NCBI GenBank assembly: GCA_002421445.1
Contig: DIKB01000023.1
Span: 1-14,287 of the forward strand
Source: Dehalococcoidia bacterium UBA5629
Lineage (GTDB): Bacteria > Chloroflexota > Dehalococcoidia > GIF9 > UBA5629
Direction: 5' to 3'
DNA length: 14,287 nucleotides
The notes beneath the pieces were generated by a model. The model did not search any database and was not told where the DNA came from. It worked only from the letters and a program-made list of their open reading frames with translations. This document shows, piece by piece, positions 6,541 through 14,287 of the stretch. A program made the translations under genes and the position numbers. The stretch's first letter is position 1. Every line of letters begins with the position of its first letter.

Positions 6541-7206
6541 CTATATGTCTTTAATAGTGCTCAGGTTAAGACCAAACGATTGCGCTCTTATTTCAAAATC
6601 TTTCCAGTCTTCGTTTTCCCAGGGAAGATACCGCAGATCCTTAGGACTTCGGAAAGCATAAAGCAAAAGGTCTATTATTTCTTTTGAAGAATTGCCCAGT
6701 TTGATGACCATGTCTTTCCTTACCGGAAAAACTTGTCCGGTAACTAGTGCTGGAACGTTTGGATAATAGACATTTATTAATGTGAAGATAGCTTCTTCTC
6801 CGCTCACTTTAACCTTTTCCTCAGATAGTATCCACCCATACGAAAGACAGCTCGGGGAGAATAAAAAGAGACAGGGATTCAGATGAAGTAACCGTTCGAT
6901 AGTTATTACTTCACCTCCTCCGAAAAAAAGCCCCAAAACCGGAATCCTGGAAAGATGGCTCTTGATTTTTGTTGAGTTCAGCGCAATTCCTGAGAGATAT
7001 ACAATGACTATTCCCAAAAAGACGCCAAAACCGGCATGAAAAAACTTCTCAGGGAGAAATACCAATAGAACTGATCTTCCCACTTCTTCCACGCTCTTGA
7101 GCAGAAAAGCAATAATGAAAATTAAAACTGCAATTGGGAGCCAAAAACCGAAGCCAAGCACGACTATAGCAATTTGATTCTTGATGAACTTTTTCATAGA
7201 AATCAT
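6541..7206 (-). CDS. DUF502-like membrane protein, 221 aa
   Basis: Two hydrophobic segments, about residues 12-36 and 56-76, are separated by a short loop containing LPEKFF. A basic stretch and IPVLG (88-92) follow, then a mixed soluble domain. The motif INVYYPNVPALVTGQVFPV and the following DMVIKLGNSSKEIIDLLL resemble the C-terminal part of DUF502 proteins, which carry a PNP-x-SG-type turn and a D-V-I-x-L segment; the match is divergent. Function of the family is unknown. The start is uncertain: ATG at 7206 or 7197 (MKKF), neither with a Shine-Dalgarno. A minus-strand TAGAAT at 7211-7216 lies just upstream and suits the 7197 start with a very short leader. Single gene, divergent from the DUF45 gene. 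Confidence 0.65.
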   Translation of the reverse strand: MISMKKFIKNQIAIVVLGFGFWLPIAVLIFIIAFLLKSVEEVGRSVLLVFLPEKFFHAGFGVFLGIVIVYLSGIALNSTKIKSHLSRIPVLGLFFGGGEVITIERLLHLNPCLFLFSPSCLSYGWILSEEKVKVSGEEAIFTLINVYYPNVPALVTGQVFPVRKDMVIKLGNSSKEIIDLLLYAFRSPKDLRYLPWENEDWKDFEIRAQSFGLNLSTIKDI

Positions 7207-7307
7207 CTAAATTCTAATGCATAATTTATGTCGCACATAGCAACATTGTACCATGTACTAAGTTATTTTCAATACGCGAGAAGTAGGGAAATGCACGAGT
7301 GATGACC

Positions 7308-7340
7308 CCACCTAGCCTCAGTAAAGTCAACTGCCACCTA
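7308..7340. repeat. CCACCTA direct repeats, possible relic of a transposon end
   Basis: CCACCTA occurs at 7308-7314 and 7334-7340, exactly 26 bp apart, in a locally GC-rich patch of an otherwise AT-rich intergenic region; a run of six G follows. On the minus strand this is a TAGGTGG repeat. Some IS21-family ends, from memory, carry GGTGG-type repeats at about this spacing. No transposase or target duplication is visible. Confidence 0.25.
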
Positions 7341-7429
7341 AAGGGGGGAGATGCCTAGTCTGTCATTGGCTATTAACGGTTGGCTGATTCGACATTTCAT
7401 GATGAAACTGTATATTCTATGTAGTATAT

Positions 7430-8185
7430 ATGTTGAAAAAAGATAAAAGAAGCTCTCCGGTTATTGGTTGCTACACAAGTAATATCGACGGTCATGATAT
7501 TCAATATATGGTAAAACGCAGCGCTCGCTGCCGATATGCCAGAATTGAATTCAAGTCTGATACCGGACTGTCAGTGGTGATTCCTCGACACTATGCTCTT
7601 GAACGAGTTCCAGTATTACTACAAGAAAAAATTACCTGGATAACACGGCAAATTACAAAACACAGGCTGAATTTAAATTCAATTCGCACGCAACGTATCG
7701 CTATTGGCAACTTCATATCGTTTCTTGGGCGCAATATCCAGTTGACCAAGGCTTCTATTATTGAGGACTCCAGGGAACACGCATATCTAATAGAAGATAA
7801 GCTTATTGTCAATTGTGCGGATGCTGAGTTGGAGGAGGTAGTAACAAGCTGGTATCGAAAGCAGGCTTTCTTGATATTGAAACAAAAAGTGGACGAAACG
7901 ATAAGTCTACTCGGAGTCGAATATACTCGATTAATGATACGAGGACAAAAAACGAGATGGGGTAGTTGTTCGAGAAAGGGAACACTGAGTTTCAATTGGA
8001 AATTGATGATGTTTTCAGAACCTGTGATCGATTATGTCGTTCTGCATGAGGTTGCTCATCTTAAAGAAATGAATCATTCCAAGAGGTTCTGGGCGATTGT
8101 GGAATGGTACTGCCCCGAGTGTCATGAACACCGTAAATGGCTTAGATTATACGGTCAGCAAATAGCTGGTTTAACGGGAGAATAA
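7430..8185 (+). CDS. YgjP-like (DUF45) zinc metallohydrolase, 251 aa
   Basis: An M48/DUF45-type metal-dependent hydrolase. The zinc site is HEVAH at 206-210 with a third His216 in the NHSKRFW motif, and the family hallmark KTRWGSCS lies at 174-181, ahead of the active-site helix. The N-terminal half (about 20-130) is the usual beta-rich YgjP region, and SWYRKQA (140-146) begins the helical part. E. coli YgjP has been reported as a UTP pyrophosphatase; other members are presumed peptidases, and the sequence does not decide. No signal peptide, so cytoplasmic. ATG 7430 has no Shine-Dalgarno, and an in-frame stop at 7403-7405 limits the 5' end. It is followed 36 bp on by marC-like gene, likely co-transcribed. 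Confidence 0.88.
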   Translation: MLKKDKRSSPVIGCYTSNIDGHDIQYMVKRSARCRYARIEFKSDTGLSVVIPRHYALERVPVLLQEKITWITRQITKHRLNLNSIRTQRIAIGNFISFLGRNIQLTKASIIEDSREHAYLIEDKLIVNCADAELEEVVTSWYRKQAFLILKQKVDETISLLGVEYTRLMIRGQKTRWGSCSRKGTLSFNWKLMMFSEPVIDYVVLHEVAHLKEMNHSKRFWAIVEWYCPECHEHRKWLRLYGQQIAGLTGE

Positions 8186-8221
8186 TACAATCAAAAATAA
8201 GTGTAAAAGGAGTGAATTAGT

Positions 8222-8827
8222 ATGTCGGTATTATGGGAACAATTCGTATTAACATTTATACCGCTCTTTATAGTCATCGATGCAATTGGCACGCTACCAT
8301 TCGTGATCTCTCTTAGCGAGGGGATGAATCGTAAAGAACGGCGCCATATGATTAATATTGCAGTCCTCACTGCTGCGGTAGTCGGCCTGGTCTTTTTGTT
8401 TTTCGGCCAGTTTGTACTGACGGTGATGGGCATCTCTTTTGCATCCTTTGCCGTCGCTGGCGGCATCGTTCTGTTAGTGCTATCAATCCGTCACATGTCA
8501 ACAGGACAGATGACTGAAGATATCGCTAAAGAAGAAGTTATGGCCATGGTTCCAATCGGTACCCCTCTATCTGCAGGACCGGCAACCATCACAACACTAA
8601 TACTATTGGTTCAACAATATCCGCTCTATGTTGTATTAATTTCATTTCTGCTGAATGTTATAATTTTATGGATTATCTTTTTGCTCGGAAACTGGATATC
8701 CGGATTCCTGGGGAGAGGCGGATTAAAAGCTGTATCCCGTGTTTTCAGCCTGTTGTTGGCCGCGATCGCTATCAGTATGATATTCAAAGGGCTGAATATG
8801 GCAGGGATTATTTCATTAACCCAGTAA
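8222..8827 (+). CDS. MarC-family integral membrane protein, 201 aa
   Basis: About six hydrophobic segments spread over the length, with the family's N-terminal FIPLFIVIDAIGTLP and central PIGTPLSAGPATITT signatures. These and the size of about 200 residues place it in the MarC/YchE/SnatA-like family. One archaeal member was described as an amino acid transporter; in E. coli MarC itself no drug-resistance role was confirmed, so the substrate is left open. The Shine-Dalgarno AAAAGGAG ends about 9 nt before the ATG. It probably shares a transcript with the DUF45 gene. Its stop codon overlaps the 3' end of the minus-strand MBL stub. Confidence 0.92.
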   Translation: MSVLWEQFVLTFIPLFIVIDAIGTLPFVISLSEGMNRKERRHMINIAVLTAAVVGLVFLFFGQFVLTVMGISFASFAVAGGIVLLVLSIRHMSTGQMTEDIAKEEVMAMVPIGTPLSAGPATITTLILLVQQYPLYVVLISFLLNVIILWIIFLLGNWISGFLGRGGLKAVSRVFSLLLAAIAISMIFKGLNMAGIISLTQ

Positions 8828-9029
8828 GCAGTGCCGGCTCAATGTGGCAACGAGAACATGATTCTTCCCTGTTCATGCCTGTGTCAATGATTAGAAAACG
8901 ATTTGCTGTTTTTATAACGTATGAGTTCAATGCTTTTAGCGGATTCACGGGAAGAGGGATTTCCATTCGGTACAGGTCGGGTAAAATTTGTTCTATCATT
9001 TGCGTGATTATAGCATTGCTTTTATGCAA
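8808..9029 (-). pseudogene. N-terminal stub of a second MBL-fold hydrolase
   Basis: From the ATG at 8999 the frame reads MIEQILPDLYRMEIPLP, then NPLKALNSYVIK, then FLIIDTGMNREE. This is the typical first 50 residues of a metallo-beta-lactamase-fold hydrolase up to the DTG turn. The HxHxDH zinc motif and everything after are missing: from about residue 53 (near 8843) the sequence is unrelated, and a stop follows at 8808, inside the end of marC. The in-frame TTG at 9029 would add ten residues but lies upstream of a minus-strand TGCTATAAT, so 8999 is the likelier original start. I read this as a gene truncated against its convergent neighbour. It is a different subfamily from the stub at 3418-3570. 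Confidence 0.65.
9007..9015 (-). promoter_or_regulatory. Extended -10 promoter in front of the second MBL stub
   Basis: On the minus strand the sequence is TGCTATAAT, a perfect extended -10. It would start transcription at or within a base or two of the ATG at 8999, giving a leaderless message. The gene fragment may therefore still be transcribed. Confidence 0.4.
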
Positions 9030-9087
9030 GTCTGAATTTTAAGTGTATGGCAATCTTCAACATAAGCATAATCAGCCACATCAGGCA

Positions 9088-9096
9088 TGTTATAAT
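9088..9096 (+). promoter_or_regulatory. Extended -10 promoter of the archease-rtcB operon
   Basis: TGTTATAAT is a perfect extended -10 with no clear -35, as is common for this promoter class. The transcript would start near 9103, 21 nt before the ATG at 9124. This argues against the longer archease frame that begins at a GTG at 9043. Confidence 0.55.
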
Positions 9097-9123
9097 AGTT
9101 TGTCTGTCAACAGTGGTGAGATT

Positions 9124-9543
9124 ATGGAAACGCCGTTCGAGATTATCGATCACACCGCCGATATCGGCATTGCCGTTCAGGGATCAACGCTGAAGCATCT
9201 GTTTGAAAATGCAGCAGTCGGCCTTTTCAGCATGATCACCGATCTTACCGCAGTAGAGGATTCCATCGAGTATCCGATCAATATTTCATCTGATACTAAA
9301 GAAAACTTGCTTGTAGACTGGCTCAACGAGCTTATATACGTCTACGAAGTGGAACATATTATTTTCAAGCATTTTAACATTAACATCCTTTCGGATACCG
9401 CTCTCGAAGCGTTATGCTTCGGCGATTCTCTGAATAACAAACGTCACCTGATCAAGAGAGAGGTGAAGGCTGCAACCTATCATATGCTTTCGATAACGAA
9501 TGACATTAATGGCTTTCACGCAACAGTAATCTTCGATATTTAA
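9124..9543 (+). CDS. Archease, RtcB-activating protein, 139 aa
   Basis: Archease is a small metal-binding cofactor that speeds guanylylation of the RNA ligase RtcB and allows multiple turnover. The N-terminal IIDHTADIGI motif (Asp9, His10, Asp13) and the C-terminal YHMLSI...VIFDI ending with the conserved Asp138 are the family's metal-site signatures. From the ATG at 9124 the length is exactly the usual 140 or so. The frame is open upstream to a GTG at 9043, but those 27 residues have no archease character and precede the promoter. GGTGAG lies three bases before the ATG, a tight Shine-Dalgarno. The gene is 9 bp upstream of rtcB, an arrangement that directly supports the function. Confidence 0.93.
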   Translation: METPFEIIDHTADIGIAVQGSTLKHLFENAAVGLFSMITDLTAVEDSIEYPINISSDTKENLLVDWLNELIYVYEVEHIIFKHFNINILSDTALEALCFGDSLNNKRHLIKREVKAATYHMLSITNDINGFHATVIFDI

Positions 9544-9552
9544 GGAATACCA

Positions 9553-11010
<1,458 letters not shown>

Positions 11011-11050
11011 TAACTTTATGCAACCTAACTCTGTCACACAAAGCGCTGCG

Positions 11051-12655
11051 TCAGGACAGGTTAGGCTTAAGATTCCGCTTCATTAACCAGTATTCCATGC
11101 TGTCAATAAGCGCCAGCCAGCTCGCTTCAATGATATTGGTCGAACTGCCCACTGTTTTCCAGCGTTTCTTCCCATCGCTCGATTCGATGAGCACCCTGAC
11201 TGTAGATTCGGTGCCGCTGCTCTCTTCGAGTATTCGCACTTTATAGTCAACCAGTTCCACTTTGTTGATCGCCGGATAAAACTCGATCAGCGCCTTACGT
11301 AAGGCACAATCGAGAGCATTCACCGGACCATTCCCTTCCGCAGCAGTATGGATCAATTTTTCGCCCAGTTTCACCTTTACTGTGGCCTCAGACAGCGTTT
11401 GTGATCCGGTCTTCGTCGGCAAACGGCGATGTTTTTCAACCACCACCATAAAATCGATCACCTCGAAGAATGGCACATATCCGGGTTGAGCACGGTGCAG
11501 CAGCATCTCAAATGATGCATCGGCACTCTCATATTGGAATCCCTGACTCTCAAGCAGCTTGATCTGCTCCAGTATCTGGCGTGCCTGCTTGCCATGTGCC
11601 GGCATGGGGATACCGAGCTCTTTAGCCTTATAGATGATGTTTCCTCTCCCTGAGAGCTCTGAAACGACAACCTTCGGACTATTCCCCACCAGCCTGGGAT
11701 CGATATGCTGGTAGCTATCCTGCCATTTCATCATGCCCGAAACATGCAGCCCCGCTTTATGGGTGAAAGCGCTGAGCCCGACATATGGCAGGCGTGCGGA
11801 CGGAGTGATATTAGCCAGCGTATCAACGTATCTTGATACCTCCATTAACCGGGCGAGACGCCCTGACGGGATGCAGTCGATATTCAACTTGATCTTCAGA
11901 TTGGGAATGATCGAGCAAAGGTTGGCATTACCGCACCGTTCTCCGTAACCATTGATCGTCCCCTGTATCTGGACAACGCCGGCTTCGATGGCTGCCAGAG
12001 AGTTAGCTACGGCAAGCTCGGAGTCATTATGCGCATGAATCCCCAGGTTAACCGGAACTTTCTTGCGCAACAGCTTGATAGCACTCTCAATCCCGGCTGG
12101 CAATGTACCGCCATTGGTATCGCATAAAATGACGCATTCGGCACCTGCGTCACAGGCGGCCTCAACCGTCTTGACCGAATAGTCCGGGTTCGCCTTAAAT
12201 CCATCGAAGAAATGCTCGGCATCATAGAAAACGCGCAGACCCTTTTGTCTCAAATACCGCACGGACTCACTGATCAGACGCAGATTGTCATCCAGACCGA
12301 TCTCCAGCACCTGGCTAACCTGCGAAGCAGAGCTTTTACCGACGATGGTAACGACTTCAGTGCTGGCATCAACCAGAGCCCTGAGATTGGTATCTTTGTT
12401 AACATCCGTGCTTGGATGTTTCGTACTGCCGAACGCAACCAGCGTAGACCGTTTCAATTTCAATGCTTTAGCACGTTCAAAGAATTCGGTATCTTTCGGA
12501 TTTGCTCCGGGCCATCCGCCCTCGATGTAATGTATTCCGAGATCATCGAGCTTTAATGTGATCTTCAGCTTATCGGCAACCGACAAGGAAACACCCTCGA
12601 GCTGTGCCCCATCGCGTAGCGTCGTATCGTAAAGTTGAATGGATCGCTTCACCAT
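11051..12655 (-). CDS. cimA: (R)-citramalate synthase, 534 aa
   Basis: Condenses acetyl-CoA with pyruvate to citramalate, the first step of the threonine-independent isoleucine route. The N-terminal TIM barrel starts with YDTTLRDGAQ (9-18; Asp10 is a metal ligand). GIHAHND (205-211) holds the two metal His residues, and NGYGERCGNAN (235-245) is the family signature. The C-terminal third, from about residue 425, is the LeuA-type regulatory dimer domain, where isoleucine feedback would act. The length and the CGNANLCSIIPNL form fit the CimA group rather than LeuA or homocitrate synthase. GGAG lies seven bases before the ATG. It follows leuC and leuD on the same strand, so LeuCD likely processes its product. 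The start at 12655 fits the conserved N-terminus. Confidence 0.94.
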   Translation of the reverse strand: MVKRSIQLYDTTLRDGAQLEGVSLSVADKLKITLKLDDLGIHYIEGGWPGANPKDTEFFERAKALKLKRSTLVAFGSTKHPSTDVNKDTNLRALVDASTEVVTIVGKSSASQVSQVLEIGLDDNLRLISESVRYLRQKGLRVFYDAEHFFDGFKANPDYSVKTVEAACDAGAECVILCDTNGGTLPAGIESAIKLLRKKVPVNLGIHAHNDSELAVANSLAAIEAGVVQIQGTINGYGERCGNANLCSIIPNLKIKLNIDCIPSGRLARLMEVSRYVDTLANITPSARLPYVGLSAFTHKAGLHVSGMMKWQDSYQHIDPRLVGNSPKVVVSELSGRGNIIYKAKELGIPMPAHGKQARQILEQIKLLESQGFQYESADASFEMLLHRAQPGYVPFFEVIDFMVVVEKHRRLPTKTGSQTLSEATVKVKLGEKLIHTAAEGNGPVNALDCALRKALIEFYPAINKVELVDYKVRILEESSGTESTVRVLIESSDGKKRWKTVGSSTNIIEASWLALIDSMEYWLMKRNLKPNLS

Positions 12656-12716
12656 ATTTTCTCCATTTGTTCCGGCACCATTGCTAACTCAGGTAAGGTA
12701 GGATAGCAGCCATACC

Positions 12717-12734
12717 TCTGCCAATTATGGCAGA
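12717..12734. other. Stem-loop between leuD and cimA
   Basis: TCTGCCA (12717-12723) pairs with TGGCAGA (12728-12734) around a 4-nt loop, immediately after the leuD stop on the minus strand. With no T-tract it is more likely a processing or stability element in the polycistronic message than a terminator. Confidence 0.35.
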
Positions 12735-12738
12735 TGGC

Positions 12739-13233
12739 TTAATTAACCGTGTTTTTGCGCGTATAGTCCACCAACCCGCCGGCCTCAATGATCTTCATCA
12801 TGAAGTCCGGATACGGTTTGGCAATGAATGTTTTATTCCTGGTGAGATTCTTTATCTCCCCTTTGCTCAGATCAACCTCGAGGACATCTCCGCTGTCGGT
12901 GCTATTAACGGCATCCTCGCTCTCCAGTAGCGGCAGCCCGATATTGATAGCGTTACGGAAGAAAATCCGGGCAAAACTCTTGGCGATGACACAGGATACC
13001 TTTGCCGCCTTAATCGCCAGCGGCGCATGTTCACGCGATGAACCGCAGCCGAAATTGGTATCAGCCACAATAATATCGCCCGGCTTCACTTTTTTCACAA
13101 AGTCGATATCGATATCTTCCATGCAATGAAGCGCCAGCTCAGCCGGCTCTGACACATTGCAATACCGCGCCGGAATAATGACATCGGTATCGACGTTAAC
13201 CCCGTATTTATGTACTGTACCTTTTAGCATCAT
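12739..13233 (-). CDS. leuD: 3-isopropylmalate/citramalate dehydratase small subunit
   Basis: The small subunit closes the active site of the isomerase formed with LeuC. The YGVNVDTDVIIPARY start (residues 10-24) and NFGCGSSREHAP (60-71) are the swivelling-domain signatures. From the ATG at 13233 it has 164 residues, the usual size for the archaeal-type subunit that pairs with this type of LeuC. The frame is open much further upstream, to 13419, but that part is out of frame with, and inside, the leuC coding region. The start overlaps the leuC stop by 4 bp (ATGA), indicating translational coupling, and GGAG lies about eight bases before it. An alternative ATG follows directly at 13230. Confidence 0.94.
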   Translation of the reverse strand: MMLKGTVHKYGVNVDTDVIIPARYCNVSEPAELALHCMEDIDIDFVKKVKPGDIIVADTNFGCGSSREHAPLAIKAAKVSCVIAKSFARIFFRNAINIGLPLLESEDAVNSTDSGDVLEVDLSKGEIKNLTRNKTFIAKPYPDFMMKIIEAGGLVDYTRKNTVN

Positions 13234-14287
13234 TTGCAGATCTCCTCCGGACCGGTGATTCTTCCTGTGATAGCGCTCGCAGCCGCCACCGCAGGATTCG
13301 CCAGATAAACCTCCGACTTCGTGCTGCCCATTCTGCCGACGAAGTTCCTGTTCGTCGTTGAGATACATCGCTCGCCCGCAGCCAGGATACCCATATAACC
13401 ACCGAGACAGGGGCCGCATGTCGGCGTGCTCACAACAGCTCCGGCAGTGATAAATATCTCGATAAGCCCTTCATGTAAAGCATCCATATACACCTGCTGT
13501 GTACCCGGGATAACGATACAGCGGACATGTGAATCGACATGTCTTCCCTTGAGCACTTTAGCAGCCAGCCTCAGATCATCCATCCGTCCATTCGTACAGC
13601 TTCCGATAACTGCCTGGTCGATAGCGACATTCCCTACCTTGCTGACCGGCTTTGCATTCGATGGCAGATGAGGGAAGGAAACCTGAGGTTCCAGCTTAGA
13701 AACATCGTATTCGATTGTGCGGACGTATTCAGCATCGTCATCTGCCTTATAAACGGTGTACGGACGCTTTGCCCTGCCTTTCAGATACTTTTCGGTAGCC
13801 TGATCCACAGCAAAAACTCCGGCCTTACCACCGGCCTCAATTGCCATGTTCGCCATAGTAAAGCGGCCATCCATCGGCAACGCATCGATCGCCTCACCGG
13901 TGAATACCATCGCCGAATATAACGCTCCATCAACGCCGATATCTCCTATCGTGTGCAGGATAAGGTCCTTGCCGCCCACCCATTTGCCGAGTTTGCCGCG
14001 ATAGATAAACTTGATTGACGTCGGCACCTTCATCCATATTTCGCCTGTAGCCATGCCTACAGCGATATCCGTCGAACCCATGCCGGTTGAAAACGCTCCC
14101 ACCGCGCCATAGGTGCAGGTATGTGAATCGGCGCCAATAATCACCTCTCCCGGCAGCGTCAGACCCTGTTCCGGCAGCAGGACGTGTTCAATACCCATCT
14201 GCCCCACTTCGAAATAGATCAGGCCTTGCTCGTGGGCGAACTCACGCATCATCTTCGCCTGTTCTGCAGACGCTATATCTTTATTCG
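13230..14287 (-). CDS. leuC: 3-isopropylmalate dehydratase large subunit (5' end outside window)
   Basis: An aconitase-family [4Fe-4S] dehydratase that isomerises isopropylmalate in leucine synthesis and, with CimA next door, probably citramalate to methylmalate. The cluster ligands are visible as GSCTNG (Cys codon near 13597) and CGPC (both Cys near 13410-13420). The CGPCLGG form, rather than the CSMC of E. coli LeuC, places it in the archaeal/HACN-type branch that uses short LeuD partners. The ATG at 14252 is internal: codons above it still read NKDIASAEQAK, a conserved LeuC segment, up to the window edge. About 351 codons are present; roughly 65-70 N-terminal residues are missing. It is the most upstream gene of the operon seen here. 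Confidence 0.95.
   Translation of the reverse strand, partial: NKDIASAEQAKMMREFAHEQGLIYFEVGQMGIEHVLLPEQGLTLPGEVIIGADSHTCTYGAVGAFSTGMGSTDIAVGMATGEIWMKVPTSIKFIYRGKLGKWVGGKDLILHTIGDIGVDGALYSAMVFTGEAIDALPMDGRFTMANMAIEAGGKAGVFAVDQATEKYLKGRAKRPYTVYKADDDAEYVRTIEYDVSKLEPQVSFPHLPSNAKPVSKVGNVAIDQAVIGSCTNGRMDDLRLAAKVLKGRHVDSHVRCIVIPGTQQVYMDALHEGLIEIFITAGAVVSTPTCGPCLGGYMGILAAGERCISTTNRNFVGRMGSTKSEVYLANPAVAAASAITGRITGPEEICK

Noticed and set aside
7351..7446. 31-codon frame starting ATG at 7351 after a G-run
   Set aside because: The G-run abuts the ATG too closely to be a Shine-Dalgarno, the peptide has no recognisable features, and it runs into the DUF45 gene.
8668..9042. Plus-strand frame overlapping the end of marC
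   Set aside because: Out-of-frame with MarC in its first half and antisense to the MBL stub in the second; no family resemblance.
9043..9123. Longer archease frame starting at GTG 9043
   Set aside because: The extra 27 residues have no archease character, and an extended -10 promoter at 9088-9096 lies inside them.
13234..13419. Upstream extension of the leuD frame
   Set aside because: It lies within leuC in another frame; the conserved LeuD N-terminus, GGAG and ATGA overlap fix the start at 13233.

Overview
The window is bacterial chromosomal DNA, gene-dense and of moderate GC. The gene set includes a K+-independent H+-pumping pyrophosphatase, a serpin lipoprotein, an archease/RtcB pair, and a citramalate synthase downstream of LeuC and LeuD of the non-E. 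coli type. Together with the HppA signature sequence, this suggests a Chloroflexota lineage, possibly Dehalococcoidia. That placement is inference from protein flavour, not from a marker gene. No CRISPR array, prophage or intact insertion sequence is visible.

Layout. 1-930: a small zinc-ribbon protein (-) and an exported OB-fold protein (+) are divergent, around a perfect TGTGA-N6-TCACA palindrome at 287-302. 935-1009: tRNA-Thr(CGU) with encoded CCA. 1232-3421: hppA (+), ending at a perfect 14-bp stem-loop. 3418-3570: a 50-codon stub (-) that looks like the N-terminus of a metallo-beta-lactamase-fold hydrolase, downstream of a patatin-like phospholipase (-, 3589-4632). 4821-6095: a lipoprotein serpin (+), divergent from the patatin gene. 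6291-6476: a small cysteine-containing protein (+). 6541-7206: a DUF502-like two-helix membrane protein (-). 7430-8827: a YgjP/DUF45 metal-dependent hydrolase and a MarC-family membrane protein (+), probably one transcript. 8808-9029: a second MBL-fold N-terminal stub (-). 9124-11010: archease and RtcB (+), 9 bp apart. 11051-14287: an amino-acid biosynthesis operon on the minus strand, leuC (5' end outside the window), leuD and cimA.

How the genes work together. Archease activates RtcB for RNA ligation in repair or tRNA splicing. CimA makes citramalate from pyruvate and acetyl-CoA. LeuCD can isomerise citramalate or isopropylmalate, so the operon points to a threonine-independent isoleucine route as well as leucine synthesis. 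HppA couples pyrophosphate hydrolysis to proton export or recovery. Serpin and OB-fold protein are cell-envelope products.

The less ordinary signals are the two independent, non-overlapping MBL-fold N-terminal stubs, each lying tail-to-tail with and slightly overlapping a convergent gene; the CRP-type operator at exact class II spacing from a minus-strand -10; and a possible remnant of an IS21-like transposon end near 7310-7340. I do not see a clearly new multi-gene system.
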